From the NCBI GenBank assembly GCA_016218495.1, contig JACRDU010000128.1:1-54037 (forward strand): DNA of 54,037 nt. The letters run 5' to 3'. A model generated the notes under the pieces. The model was not told the origin of the DNA and did not search any database. It saw only the letters and a list, made by a program, of their open reading frames with translations. Positions 40,844 to 49,403 of the stretch are shown piece by piece (positions within the stretch are counted from its first letter, which is position 1; every line of letters begins with the position of its first letter). A program made the translations under genes and the position numbers. Origin of the DNA: Elusimicrobiota bacterium (GTDB taxonomy: Bacteria > Elusimicrobiota > Elusimicrobia > UBA1565).

Positions 40844-41890
40844 TCAGCGGGGCGACACCCCGATGCCGGACCGGACCTTGGAGAGGTCGTAGACCCCGCC
40901 GCGCCCGATAGGGACCCCGCGCATCGGGTCTTCGGCCAGGAAGAGCGGGGTGTCGAGGTCGGCGTAGGCGAAGCGCCCCAGCCCGCAGGCCAGGTGCGCG
41001 GCGGCCGTCATCCCGAGGCGCGTCTCGACGAGACCGCCGATCATCAATGAGAACCCGCAGGCCCGGGCGACGCGAGCGGTCTCAAGGGCCCCCAGCAGCC
41101 CCAGCTTCATCACCTTGATGTTGACCACGTCGCAGGCTGTGGCGGCCGCCAGCCGCATGACGGCGGAGGGGGAATCCGCCGACTCGTCGGCGGCGACCGG
41201 CACGCGGCCCTTCCTGCGGACCTCCCGCAGCCCGGCCATGGCGGGCGTCGGCTGTTCGAAGAGTTCCGGCTCCACGCCCTCGGAGCGCAGGCGCGCAAGG
41301 AGGCGCAGGGCGTCGGCGGGCGAATAGCCGGCGTTGGCGTCCAGCATCAGCTTCGAGCTGGGCGCGGCGGCCATGGCGGACAGGACGCGCGCGGCGTCGT
41401 CCTGGACCCGCTTGCCGACCTTGATCTTCAGGGTCCTGACGCCGAAGGCGCGTATGCCGCGGGCGGCGTCGGCGGCCTTCTCCGGCGCGACGATGGGGAT
41501 GGTGATGTCGGTGGTGATGCGCTCCTCGGCTCCGCCGAAGAAGACCCGCAGCGGGATGCCCAGGCGGCGCGTCCAGGCGTCGAGCAAGGCCGTCTCGACG
41601 GCCGCGCGGGCGCAGGCGTTGCGGGGCGTCTTCCAGGACCCCCACGCTCCGGCCGCCGCCCCGCGCAGCGCCGCGGCGGCCGCGCGGGCGGCCGACAGGG
41701 TCTGGGCCTGTGTCACCCCGTTGAAGGCGGGCATCGGCGCACCTTCTCCCCAGCCGACGGTGCCGTCGTCGAGTTCGGCGCGCACCAGGACGTTCGCGGC
41801 CCGGGTCTGGGCCCCTCCGGCGATGCCGAAGGGCTCCTTCATGGGCGCGTCGAGGCGCCCGACGGTGATCCGGCGCACGCGCGTCCTCAT
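40844..41890 (-). CDS. Dipeptide epimerase (enolase superfamily, L-Ala-D/L-Glu epimerase type)
   Basis: ATG 41890 overlaps the dipeptidase stop (ATGA). The 348-residue protein has an N-terminal capping domain (RRITVGRLDAPMKEPFGIA) and a TIM barrel with the K-x-K catalytic pair TLKIKVGK, metal ligands in LMLDANAGY (Asp), ELFEQPTP (Glu) and VAADESAD (Asp), and a final base Lys in VVNIKVMKLG. This is the muconate-lactonising subgroup that includes L-Ala-D/L-Glu epimerases of murein peptide recycling. The preceding gene for a D-Ala-D-Ala dipeptidase supports peptidoglycan peptide use. Substrate assignment within dipeptide epimerases is uncertain. Confidence 0.87.
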   Translation of the reverse strand: MRTRVRRITVGRLDAPMKEPFGIAGGAQTRAANVLVRAELDDGTVGWGEGAPMPAFNGVTQAQTLSAARAAAAALRGAAAGAWGSWKTPRNACARAAVETALLDAWTRRLGIPLRVFFGGAEERITTDITIPIVAPEKAADAARGIRAFGVRTLKIKVGKRVQDDAARVLSAMAAAPSSKLMLDANAGYSPADALRLLARLRSEGVEPELFEQPTPAMAGLREVRRKGRVPVAADESADSPSAVMRLAAATACDVVNIKVMKLGLLGALETARVARACGFSLMIGGLVETRLGMTAAAHLACGLGRFAYADLDTPLFLAEDPMRGVPIGRGGVYDLSKVRSGIGVSPR

Positions 41891-42483
41891 GGCGTCAGGG
41901 GCTCGTCGAGCAGAGGGAAGCGCTCCCAGCCCGCGAAGTCGAAATGCCACCACTCGGTGGGCAGCCCCTTGAAGCCCCGGGCCGCCATCGCGTCCTCCAG
42001 GGATTTCGCGTTGGCGCGGGCCGCGGGGGTCCCCCCCAGGGTCGCGCGATGGGCGTTCGCGGAGAAATCGTCGTAGCCGGTGGGCATCTCGACGCCGGCC
42101 AGGGTGGCGTCGACGGCGGCCCCCCGGTTGTGCCGGGAGCCCTTCTTGGGGTCGGCGACATACCGGGGGTCGGGGACGAGTTCCCAGAAGCGCCTCTGCA
42201 CGGACAGGGGGCGGTAGCAGTCCCAGAGCTTGAGGGTGAGGCCTTTGGCGGCGAGGTCGGAGCGCACGGCCTTGAGCGCGGCGGCGGCCTCGGGACGGAG
42301 CAGGCAGCGCGCCGCGGGATAGACGGCGGCCTTGGCGAAGTTGTCCGGGGTGGCGTAGCGGATGTCGAGGGCCACGCCGGGGAGGGCCTCAGAAACGTCG
42401 ACGAGGGAACCGCGCGCCGGGGCCCGTCCCGCGGCGCAGGCGAGCAGCGCTAGCGCCGTCAGAGCCCCGGCGGCCCGGTTCAC
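41887..42483 (-). CDS. D-alanyl-D-alanine dipeptidase, VanX/DdpX family
   Basis: A 198-residue exported protein with an N-terminal signal sequence (MNRAAGALTALALLACAAGRAPA). Family motifs are DIRYATPDNF, LWDCYRPLSVQ (substrate Arg), SRHNRGAAVDATL (zinc ligands His and Asp of SxHxxGxAxD) and EWWHFDF (catalytic Glu and third zinc ligand His). The enzyme cuts D-Ala-D-Ala or related dipeptides. With a dipeptide epimerase directly downstream, the pair probably processes peptidoglycan-derived dipeptides. Its start overlaps the helicase stop (ATGA). Confidence 0.92.
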   Translation of the reverse strand: MNRAAGALTALALLACAAGRAPARGSLVDVSEALPGVALDIRYATPDNFAKAAVYPAARCLLRPEAAAALKAVRSDLAAKGLTLKLWDCYRPLSVQRRFWELVPDPRYVADPKKGSRHNRGAAVDATLAGVEMPTGYDDFSANAHRATLGGTPAARANAKSLEDAMAARGFKGLPTEWWHFDFAGWERFPLLDEPLTP

Positions 42484-43703
42484 ATGAGCCGCCGGCGGAC
42501 CTTGCCGACGCCCTTGGCCCCGAAGCGGGCCAGGGGGGACGGGCGATAGGCGGTCAGCCGGGGAGGGACGTCGTACGGGAAGCCCTCGAGCGCCGCGCGG
42601 GGGATTTCCGAGCCGATGAAGGTCTCGATGGACAAGACGGCGTTCTTCTCCTCGTGGCTCATGATGGTCATCGCGTCCCCGACCGTGAAGGCGCGCGCGG
42701 TCCGGCCGATGCGGTGCAGGTAGTCCTCGGGGTAGTCGGGCACGTCGAAATTGACCACATGGCTGACATGGCGGATGTCGAGCCCGCGCGCGGCGATGTC
42801 GGTGGCGACGAGCACCTTGAACTTGCTCTCCCGGAAGGCGGTCATGGCCTTGGTCCGGGCCGACTGGGTGAGGTCGGAGTGCATGGCATGGGCCTCGAGG
42901 CCGCGCCCGCGCAGGTAGGCGGCCACCGCGTCGGCGCGCCGCTTCATCGAGGTGAAGACGACCGTGGCCGTGGCGTCCACCGAGGTCAGCAGGGCATAGA
43001 GCAGGTCGTACTTCTGCGCCGAGGAGACCGGATAGACCTTCTGGACGACTCCCTCGGCGGGTCGGCGCGGCGGGTCGATCTGTATGCGCAGCGGGTCGCG
43101 CATGTAGCGCGACATCAGGCCCTCGATGGCGGACGGGACGGTGGCGGAGAACATCAGGGTCTGGCGGCCGGACGGGACCTTGTCGAGGATCTCCGAGACG
43201 TCGGGCAAGAAGCCCATGTCGAGCATGCGGTCGGCTTCGTCGAGGATGACGGTCGACACGGCCTCGAGGCCCCAGCCCCGGGTGCGCCGCATGTGGTCGA
43301 GCAGGCGTCCAGGCGTGGCGATGGCGATGTCCGCGGACTGCTGCAGGGCCTTCGCCTGGGGCGGCATCGGCTCGCCGCCGATGATGAGGGCGGTCTTGAG
43401 GCTGGTGTGCTGGGCCAGGTCGGCGATGGTGGCCTCGACCTGGGCGGCCAACTCGCGGACCGGGGCGAGGACGAGGGCGCGCGGCCCGGGCCGGGCGGCC
43501 TTGGGCTGGGCCATCAGGCGCTGCAGGGTGGGCAGGGCGTAGGCCACCGTCTTGCCGCTGCCGGTCTGGGCGGAGCCCAGAACGTCGAGGCCTTCGAGCG
43601 CCGGCGGGACGGCGGCGGTCTGGATGGGGGTCGAGTGCTCGAAGCCCATCTCGTTGACCGCCTTGCGCAGGGCGGGGTTGAGGCCGAAGATGTCGAAGCT
43701 CAC
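42480..43703 (-). CDS. DEAD-box RNA helicase
   Basis: A 407-residue helicase core with little tail. Motifs: Q motif HSTPIQTAAVP, AQTGSGKT, APVRELAAQ (Ia; Thr replaced by Val), DEAD, SAT, and HRIGRTAR (VI; usual G replaced by A). The C-terminus is short and basic (GKVRRRLM). It is clearly related to the RhlE-type protein at 7822-9126 but lacks the His-rich tail. It sits inside an operon of envelope proteins and shares 4-base overlaps on both sides, so expression is tied to them, although its RNA role is generic. Confidence 0.9.
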   Translation of the reverse strand: MSFDIFGLNPALRKAVNEMGFEHSTPIQTAAVPPALEGLDVLGSAQTGSGKTVAYALPTLQRLMAQPKAARPGPRALVLAPVRELAAQVEATIADLAQHTSLKTALIIGGEPMPPQAKALQQSADIAIATPGRLLDHMRRTRGWGLEAVSTVILDEADRMLDMGFLPDVSEILDKVPSGRQTLMFSATVPSAIEGLMSRYMRDPLRIQIDPPRRPAEGVVQKVYPVSSAQKYDLLYALLTSVDATATVVFTSMKRRADAVAAYLRGRGLEAHAMHSDLTQSARTKAMTAFRESKFKVLVATDIAARGLDIRHVSHVVNFDVPDYPEDYLHRIGRTARAFTVGDAMTIMSHEEKNAVLSIETFIGSEIPRAALEGFPYDVPPRLTAYRPSPLARFGAKGVGKVRRRLM

Positions 43704-44809
43704 TGCTCCTCCTTGCGGGCGGTCAGGATCCAGCGGTATTCCTGGCGGTAGATGTCGGTGAAGGCCAGGAAGAGGGCGACGACGACGGGTCCGACCAGGA
43801 GGCCCGAGAAGCCGTAGACGCGCAGGCCGCCCAGCATCCCGAAGAACAGGAACAATATGGGCAGCTTGGCCTCTTTGCCGATGAGGATCGGCCGCAGGAG
43901 GTTATCGGCCATCCCCACGACCAGGGCGCACCAGAGCGTGACGCCGACGGCCTGCTGGTAGGACCCGGACAGGGCCAGGCCGGCGGCCACGGGGACCCAG
44001 ACCGCCCCCGTGCCCACGAACGGAATCGGGGCGAAGAGGGCGGTGACCATCCCGAGCAGGACCGCGAAGGGGACCCCGAAGACCAGGAAGCCCGCCATCG
44101 CGAGCAGGCCTTGGGCGCCGGCGACGATGAAGATGCCGCGCAGCACGGCGAGGATCGTCATCTGGAGCCGCCCGATGAGCGCGGACTTGTGTTCCTCGGG
44201 CATCGGGACGAGTTCGACGACGCGGCGGAAGACCTTGGCGCCGTCGCGCAGGATGAAGAAGAGGGAGAACACCAGGATGCCTACCTGGAAGAAGAAGAAG
44301 ACCAGGTTCCGCAGGGCGGCTCCGGCGAGGCCCGTGACGGAGCGGCTGAGTTGCTCGAGGGCTTCGAGCAGGTTCTCCTGGGGGTCTATTCCCCGCTCCT
44401 TGAGCGAGACGGAGAGGCGGGACCATGAATCGGAGACCCGGGGAGGGAGGATCTCGGCCAGGGGAAGCCCCCGCCGCTCCTGCATCCAGGCCGAAACGAC
44501 GGGGACGAGCTTCGCGGCCTGCCTGACCGCGACCCAGCCCGCGGTCAGCAGGGGGAGCACGACGATCAGGACGATCAGGACGGTCGTCGCGGCGGCGGCG
44601 CCGCTGGGGCCCAGGCGCGTGCGCTTGGCGAAACGGTCATGGAGCGGGTAGACCACCAGGCCGAGCAGGGCCGCGCCGGCCAGGGCGAAATAGAACGGCG
44701 AGATGATGCGGTGGAGCTGCCAGGCGACGAGGCCGAAGATGCCGAAGAAGAAGACCTGGAAGATGCGGTGGCGTTCGATCTGTGGCGCGGCTTCGGGCGC
44801 GGGGGTCAT
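43700..44809 (-). CDS. AI-2E family transporter (PerM/YdiK-like permease)
   Basis: ATG 44809 overlaps the preceding stop (ATGA). The 369-residue protein has the family layout: two N-terminal helices, a cytoplasmic or periplasmic alpha region (residues about 100-170), then a group of helices with GQGLLAMAGFLVFGVPFAVLLGM-type sequence and the conserved APIPFVGTGAVWVP and DNLLRPILIG motifs. Members export small molecules or ions; the name AI-2 is historical and not a proof of substrate. Placed between a DEAD helicase gene and a thioredoxin-fold gene in the same operon. Confidence 0.9.
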   Translation of the reverse strand: MTPAPEAAPQIERHRIFQVFFFGIFGLVAWQLHRIISPFYFALAGAALLGLVVYPLHDRFAKRTRLGPSGAAAATTVLIVLIVVLPLLTAGWVAVRQAAKLVPVVSAWMQERRGLPLAEILPPRVSDSWSRLSVSLKERGIDPQENLLEALEQLSRSVTGLAGAALRNLVFFFFQVGILVFSLFFILRDGAKVFRRVVELVPMPEEHKSALIGRLQMTILAVLRGIFIVAGAQGLLAMAGFLVFGVPFAVLLGMVTALFAPIPFVGTGAVWVPVAAGLALSGSYQQAVGVTLWCALVVGMADNLLRPILIGKEAKLPILFLFFGMLGGLRVYGFSGLLVGPVVVALFLAFTDIYRQEYRWILTARKEEQ

Positions 44810-45861
44810 TTGGTCTCGGTCTGGGCTTCGCAGAAGTCGGAGAACTCGAAGCCGTGCACCGAGGCTCCGGGGCCGTCGGGGAAGAGGGAGACCTCGTGCA
44901 TGCTCTCTTTGTTGGGGTCGCGGATGATGGAATAGAGGCGCCCTTCGTCGACCAGGACGTAGCTCCTGTCGGAGTCGTCCCAGAGGACGTCCGTCCCGGC
45001 GTTGCCGCCGTGGAGCCATAGGTTGTCGACCTTGATGAAGACCCGCACCTGCCGCCCGCCGCCGGGGGAGAGCACGGCGCCCGCCTCCCCGCCCCGGAAG
45101 ATCAGATAGAGCTGGTCGAGGGACTTGCCCGTGCCCGTGTAGCGCAGGGCCTCGGCGTCGTCCTCCCAGGCCCCGGACAGCGCGACCTCCCCATCGCGCG
45201 AATCGACGATGGGACGGTTGGCGTCCTTGCCCAGGCGCAGGGTCTTCACCCCCCGCCGCGAACCGAGGTAGAACGACGGGGTGGCCCGGCCGCAGGCTTC
45301 GCGCTTCGCCTCGGCGTAGGGCCGGTGGTCTCGGCCGGGCTTATAGCCGTTGAACGAGGCGAGCACGGAGAGCATCTCGCGCTCGAAGAGGGCATAGCCG
45401 CCCTCGCCGAGCTTGTCATGGACGATGCGCCCGCGGTGGTCGACCAGGTAGAACGCGGGCCAGCCCTCGTTCTGGTAATCGTCCCATAGCCTGCGGCGCG
45501 TGTCGATGACGACGGGGAACGGGATGCCCTGGCGGCGCACGGAGCGTCGGACCTGCAGCGGGTCGCGGTCGAACTCGTAGTCCGGCGTGTGGACGCCGAG
45601 GACCATCAGCCCTTGCAGGGCGTAGCGGTCCCACCAGGCCTTGAGGGCCTCGGCGGCCCGGCGCGAGCGGAGGTTCCCCATGTTGAGGAACGCGACCAGG
45701 ACGACCCGGCGCCCGCGCAGCAGTTCCAGCGGCAGGGGCACGGAGTTCACCCACGCCGCATCCGCTGGGATGGGCGGGGCCGGCGGCGTCAGAGGGCGCA
45801 GGGCGGATGCCGACGGGGCCTGGAGCAGGAGCGCCGCGGCGAGGACCGCGGCCGGCGTCAT
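44806..45861 (-). CDS. DipZ-type thioredoxin-fold protein without active-site cysteines, plus carbohydrate-binding-like domain
   Basis: The start ATG 45861 overlaps the aminotransferase stop (TGATG); GTG 45864 is also possible. After a signal peptide (AAVLAAALLLQAPSASA) comes a thioredoxin-like domain: VVLVAFLNMGNLRSRRAAEALKAW, where DipZ proteins have the CxxC loop, then VLGVHTPDYEFDRD, GIPFPVVIDTRRRLWDDYQNEGWPAFYLVDHRG. This order is that of the DipZ C-terminal thioredoxin domain. The C-terminal 150 residues (LDQLYLIFRGGEAGAVLS, RQVRVFIKVDN) resemble the DipZ beta-sandwich. Loss of both Cys means it cannot be a disulfide reductase; a scavenger or binding role is possible. Confidence 0.8.
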   Translation of the reverse strand: MTPAAVLAAALLLQAPSASALRPLTPPAPPIPADAAWVNSVPLPLELLRGRRVVLVAFLNMGNLRSRRAAEALKAWWDRYALQGLMVLGVHTPDYEFDRDPLQVRRSVRRQGIPFPVVIDTRRRLWDDYQNEGWPAFYLVDHRGRIVHDKLGEGGYALFEREMLSVLASFNGYKPGRDHRPYAEAKREACGRATPSFYLGSRRGVKTLRLGKDANRPIVDSRDGEVALSGAWEDDAEALRYTGTGKSLDQLYLIFRGGEAGAVLSPGGGRQVRVFIKVDNLWLHGGNAGTDVLWDDSDRSYVLVDEGRLYSIIRDPNKESMHEVSLFPDGPGASVHGFEFSDFCEAQTETK

Positions 45862-47069
45862 CACCGAGCGACCTTCTCTCCTTTGGACAGGGACTTGAGG
45901 TGCTTGCCGATCCGCGCGACGGCCTCGCGCAGGACAGCCGGGGGCTGGATGAGCGAGAAGCGCACGAAGCCCTCCCCGGCCGGCCCGAAGCCGGAGCCGG
46001 GGACGACGACGACCCCTTCCTCGCGGATAAGCCGCTCGCAGAACTCGGTGGAGGTCATGCCCGCCGCCTCGCGGGGGAGCCGGGTCCACAGGTACATCGC
46101 CGCGCGGGGCGGCGTGACCTTCCAGCCGATCTCGGCCAGCGCAGCCACCAGGGCGTCGCGCCGCTCCTGGTAGGTCTTGGCGCCTTTTCGCACGATATCG
46201 TCGGTCCCTTCCAGCGCGGCGATGGCCGCCTTCTGCAGGAAGGAGGGGACTCCGTAGTCGATGAAGCCCTTGAGCTTGCCGAGCACCTTCACGGCCTCGG
46301 CGTTGCCGACGGCGAAGCCGAGCCGCCAGCCGGCCATCGAGTAGGACTTCGAGGTGGAGTGGAACTCGATGGCGTGGGATTTGGCGCCCGGGATCTCGAA
46401 GATCGAGGGGGCCTTGTAGCCGTCGAAGCCGATTTCGGAGTAGGCGTTGTCGTAGACCACCAGGAAGCCGTGCTTGGCGGCCAGGGCCAGGGCCTTCTTG
46501 AGCAGGCTCAGGTCGGGCAGGGTGGCCCCGGTGGGGTTGTTGGGATAGTTCAGGATCATGATCTTGGCGGCCGCCAGGTCGGCTTCGGGGATGGCGTCGA
46601 AGTCGGGGAGGAAACCGTTCTCTTCCTTGAGGGGCATGAGCTTGGGGAGTCCCCCGGCGATGAGGACGCCGTTGTAGTGGACCGGGTAGCAGGGGCTGGG
46701 GACGAGGACGGCGTCGCCCGGGTCGAGCACGGCCATCAGCAGGTGGCCGAGGCCTTCCTTCGAGCCGATCAGGGGCAGGACCTCGGTCTCGGGGTCGAAG
46801 TCGGCGTTGAAGCGGCGCTTGTACCAGGCGGCCACGGCCTTGCGGTACTCGGGAAGGCCGTTGGCGATGGGGTAGCCGTGGGTGGCGACGTCGGTCATGC
46901 TCTTCTGGGCGGCGGCGATCACGTAATCGGGGCTGGGCAGGTCCGGGCTGCCCTGGCCGAGGTCGATGACCTTGAGGCCGGCGGCGGCGGCGGCGCGCTT
47001 GAGGTTGCCGAGGTGGACGAAGATGTAGGGGGGCAGAGCGGCCAGGCGCTTGTTCATGCCGAATTTCAT
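45861..47069 (-). CDS. PLP-dependent aminotransferase class I/II, LL-diaminopimelate or alanine aminotransferase type
   Basis: ATG 47069 has GGAGG five bases upstream; an ATG at 47108 has no site and lies at the promoter. The 402-residue enzyme begins KRLAALPPYIFVHLGNLKRAA and VIDLGQGSPDLPSPDYVI, close to bacterial DapL and related aminotransferases. Other motifs are LIGSKEGLGHLL, NYPNNPTG, YDNAYSEIGF and the PLP lysine in HSTSKSYSMAGWRLGF. It may supply lysine/murein precursors or transaminate pyruvate/aspartate; the sequence does not decide. First gene of a six-gene operon that also contains two murein-peptide enzymes, which favours a cell-wall link. Confidence 0.9.
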   Translation of the reverse strand: MKFGMNKRLAALPPYIFVHLGNLKRAAAAAGLKVIDLGQGSPDLPSPDYVIAAAQKSMTDVATHGYPIANGLPEYRKAVAAWYKRRFNADFDPETEVLPLIGSKEGLGHLLMAVLDPGDAVLVPSPCYPVHYNGVLIAGGLPKLMPLKEENGFLPDFDAIPEADLAAAKIMILNYPNNPTGATLPDLSLLKKALALAAKHGFLVVYDNAYSEIGFDGYKAPSIFEIPGAKSHAIEFHSTSKSYSMAGWRLGFAVGNAEAVKVLGKLKGFIDYGVPSFLQKAAIAALEGTDDIVRKGAKTYQERRDALVAALAEIGWKVTPPRAAMYLWTRLPREAAGMTSTEFCERLIREEGVVVVPGSGFGPAGEGFVRFSLIQPPAVLREAVARIGKHLKSLSKGEKVAR

Positions 47070-47098
47070 AGGAACCTCCAGAGGGGGACGACCGCCCA

Positions 47099-47127
47099 AG
47101 TATCCCAAATCCGGCCCGTCGGCTCAA
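47099..47127 (-). promoter_or_regulatory. Promoter TTGAGC-17-GATACT for the aminotransferase operon
   Basis: A 4/6 -35 (47127-47122) and a 4/6 -10 (47104-47099) with 17-base spacing. The predicted start near 47092 leaves a leader of about 22 bases containing GGAGG. Confidence 0.45.
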
Positions 47128-47139
47128 GGGCGGCGACGC

Positions 47140-48237
47140 CTAGAACAGGCGCAGTTGGGCGCGGATGGACCACCGCCATTGCTGCTGGATGTTGGCGGGG
47201 TCCAGTTGGGTGCGGCCGACGAGGAGGTCCGGGCCGCCCAGCAGCTCGAAGTCCTGACGGAAGCGCTTCCCCAGCATGAGGGAAACGGTGCCGATGGGGC
47301 GGGTCTGAGCCGCATGCTCGTTGGTGAACCCGGGCGTAGATCCGGGGCCTCCGACGACGAAGGTGCGCCTGATGTTCGCGCTGTGGTATTGCAGTCCGAC
47401 GCCCGCGGCGGCTTTCAGGAACAGGGGGAAGTCGAGCCAGGCGACTCCCGGGACACCCAGGCCGAAGGGGACGCGGAGCGCGCGGGAGCCGGTGAACCGG
47501 AATTCCAAGACCCGTGCGTCGCTGTCCAGGTTGGTCAAGACCGGTGTTCCGGCGAATGCGACCGCGCCGAAGACGACCGGGTCGTGTCGACGGGCGACCC
47601 AGGATTGGACCTCGAACGAGCCCTCCCACTTCTGCGGCTTGTCGCGCAAAGACACCCATGCGGCCGCGCCGGAGGCGTTCTCGGCCGATAGCGCTGCGCC
47701 GCCGACCCATAGCGGGGCGGGGAAGGGCGCCTTGAGGATGCCCGCCAACAGAGGCTGGTCGAGCCAGGACATCACGGTCATCACCGCCGGAGGCGTGGCC
47801 AAAGCCATCGGCGCGGGCGTCGAAAGCGCGGTTTCCGCCGCCGGCGGAGGCGGCAGTTCACCCCAGCGCGCCGAATCCGACTGCAGCAGTCGTCCGCTGG
47901 CCGCGTCGTGCAGGCGCCACTGCGCCATGAAGCCCTTGGGCAGGCCGGAGGCCGCCGTGCGCAGGCGCAGCCGGGGCGCCTCGCCGCCGGGCAAGACGGG
48001 GACGACGGTGGCGCCGCGGGCCAGCTCGGCCCAGAGGAATTGCTCGACGCGCAGCCAGCGCGCGGCCTGTTCGCCCAGGCCGGCCTGTTCGGAGGGCTCA
48101 ATCGCGACGACGACGGGGGGCGTGGAGGCCTGCGCCGCCGGGGCGGCCACGGCCGAGGCCAGGCGGGCGGCGAATTCGGGCTCCTGCGCCGCGGCGGGAG
48201 CGATCAGGACCAGGAGGAGAAGCAGGGCCAGGCCCAT
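47140..48237 (-). CDS. Hypothetical exported protein with probable C-terminal beta-barrel
   Basis: A 365-residue product with signal peptide MGLALLLLLVLIAPAAAQ. Residues about 40-120 look like a small domain (VVVAIEPSEQAGLGEQAARWLRVEQFLWAEL). A Pro/Ala linker follows, then alternating strands in the C-terminal half (WEGSFEVQSWVARR, LRVPFGLGVPGVAWLDF, GTVSLMLGKRFRQDFELLG) ending RAQLRLF, with the terminal Phe usual for outer-membrane proteins. I recognise no family. It has its own strong leaderless promoter and is monocistronic. Function unknown. Confidence 0.75.
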   Translation of the reverse strand: MGLALLLLLVLIAPAAAQEPEFAARLASAVAAPAAQASTPPVVVAIEPSEQAGLGEQAARWLRVEQFLWAELARGATVVPVLPGGEAPRLRLRTAASGLPKGFMAQWRLHDAASGRLLQSDSARWGELPPPPAAETALSTPAPMALATPPAVMTVMSWLDQPLLAGILKAPFPAPLWVGGAALSAENASGAAAWVSLRDKPQKWEGSFEVQSWVARRHDPVVFGAVAFAGTPVLTNLDSDARVLEFRFTGSRALRVPFGLGVPGVAWLDFPLFLKAAAGVGLQYHSANIRRTFVVGGPGSTPGFTNEHAAQTRPIGTVSLMLGKRFRQDFELLGGPDLLVGRTQLDPANIQQQWRWSIRAQLRLF

Positions 48238-48242
48238 GGCGC

Positions 48243-48272
48243 ACTATATCGCCGGCCGGCGGCGGGAGTCAA
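48243..48272 (-). promoter_or_regulatory. Promoter TTGACT-18-TATAGT, leaderless
   Basis: Both hexamers are 5/6 matches (48272-48267 and 48248-48243), 18 bases apart. The -10 ends 6 bases before ATG 48237 and no ribosome binding site precedes the ATG, so the mRNA should begin at the start codon. Confidence 0.65.
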
Positions 48273-48288
48273 GCGGGCGAGCATCGAA

Positions 48289-48302
48289 ATTCGCCGGCGA
48301 AT
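48289..48302. repeat. 14-bp perfect palindrome upstream of the hypothetical barrel gene
   Basis: ATTCGCCGGCGAAT is a perfect palindrome 17 bases upstream of the -35 of the promoter at 48243-48272. It could be an operator. Confidence 0.4.
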
Positions 48303-48330
48303 GTGGGCCCCTCAACGGCCGGATGATCTT

Positions 48331-48350
48331 GACATCGCGCTCGCGATGTC
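48331..48350. terminator. 9-bp inverted repeat after pyrB, possible terminator or operator
   Basis: GACATCGCG and CGCGATGTC flank a CT centre. On the minus strand it begins 10 bases after the pyrB-like stop. No T run follows, so termination is uncertain. Confidence 0.4.
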
Positions 48351-48359
48351 GCGTTGGAG

Positions 48360-49403
48360 TTAGGGCCGGCGCGCCAGGACCTGGTCTTCGAGGCCGAAGA
48401 TGTGGGCGATGAGGGCGGTCCGGGCCCACATCCCGTTGCGTTCCTGGCGGAAGATGACGTTGCGCGGGTCGTCGTCGAGCTCGGCGGGCAGTTCCTCGCG
48501 GCGCGGCAGCGGGTGCATCACGACGGCGTGCTTGGGCAGCAGGGCCATCCGGGCCTTCGAGAGGAAGAACGGGGCATAATCGACGCCCTTCGACTCCCCG
48601 TCCTTGTCGTGCTCGTCCTGGATGCGGGTCATATACACGGCGTCCGCGTCCTTGAGCGCCGAGCCCAGGTCGTCGGTCTCGCGGAAGGGGATGCCGTGCG
48701 TGGTCAGGAACTCGAGGATGTCGGGCTTCATCCGGAAGGGCTCCGGCGCGGCGAAGGTGAGGCGGACGCCCTTGAAGTTCCGCATCAGCTGCGACAGCGA
48801 GCGCACCGTGCGGCCGCGCTTGAGGTCGCCGACCATCACGATGTGCTTGCCGTCCACCCCGCCGAGGTAGCGCTGGAGGCTGTAGATGTCGAGCAGGGCC
48901 TGGGTCGGGTGCTCGTCCGGGCCCGAGCCGGCGTTGATGACCGGCACCGGCCGGGGGCTCGTGTTGAGGACCCAGGCCGCGCGCTCGGCGACCCCCGCGC
49001 CGTTGTGGCGCATGATGATGAGGTCGACGTAGCTGGCGAAGGTCCGAATGGTGTCGTCGAGGGTCTCGCCCTTGACCTCCGACGAGGTCTTGAGGTCCCG
49101 GGTCTCCATCACGCGAAGGCCGAGGATATGGCAGGCGCTCATGTGGGAGAGGAAGGTCCGGGTCGAGGGCTGTGAGAAGTAGAGCATCACCCGCTTGTGG
49201 GCCAGGAGGCCGCGCAGGAAATCGTCCCCGGAACGGTCCTTCGTGATGTCCCGCATATGGTCGGCCAGCGCGCACAGGCGGTCGAGCAGCGGCCGGTCGA
49301 ACTGCGCCGCGAACAGGCAGTCATAGAGGCGGCCGTCGCGGCTGAAGAAGCCGAGCTTCTGCGCCGGCGGCTTGGCCGAGAGGGCCTCCCAGGACGCCGT
49401 CAT
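48360..49403 (-). CDS. pyrB: Aspartate carbamoyltransferase-like transcarbamylase
   Basis: A 347-residue protein of the aspartate/ornithine carbamoyltransferase family. The carbamoyl-phosphate loop reads YFSQPSTRTFLSH, where most family members have STRTR, so one Arg is Phe. Other motifs are DLIIMRHNGAG, DEHPTQALLDIYSL (HPTQ), VMVGDLKRGRTVRSL and HPLPRREELP. GDLKRGRT and HPLPR favour aspartate (pyrimidine synthesis) over ornithine as substrate. The length exceeds the usual ~310 because of an N-terminal extension of about 35 residues and an insertion near DEHDKDGESK. Its start overlaps the cupin gene (ATGA). Assignment to pyrB is likely, not certain. Confidence 0.82.
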   Translation of the reverse strand: MTASWEALSAKPPAQKLGFFSRDGRLYDCLFAAQFDRPLLDRLCALADHMRDITKDRSGDDFLRGLLAHKRVMLYFSQPSTRTFLSHMSACHILGLRVMETRDLKTSSEVKGETLDDTIRTFASYVDLIIMRHNGAGVAERAAWVLNTSPRPVPVINAGSGPDEHPTQALLDIYSLQRYLGGVDGKHIVMVGDLKRGRTVRSLSQLMRNFKGVRLTFAAPEPFRMKPDILEFLTTHGIPFRETDDLGSALKDADAVYMTRIQDEHDKDGESKGVDYAPFFLSKARMALLPKHAVVMHPLPRREELPAELDDDPRNVIFRQERNGMWARTALIAHIFGLEDQVLARRP

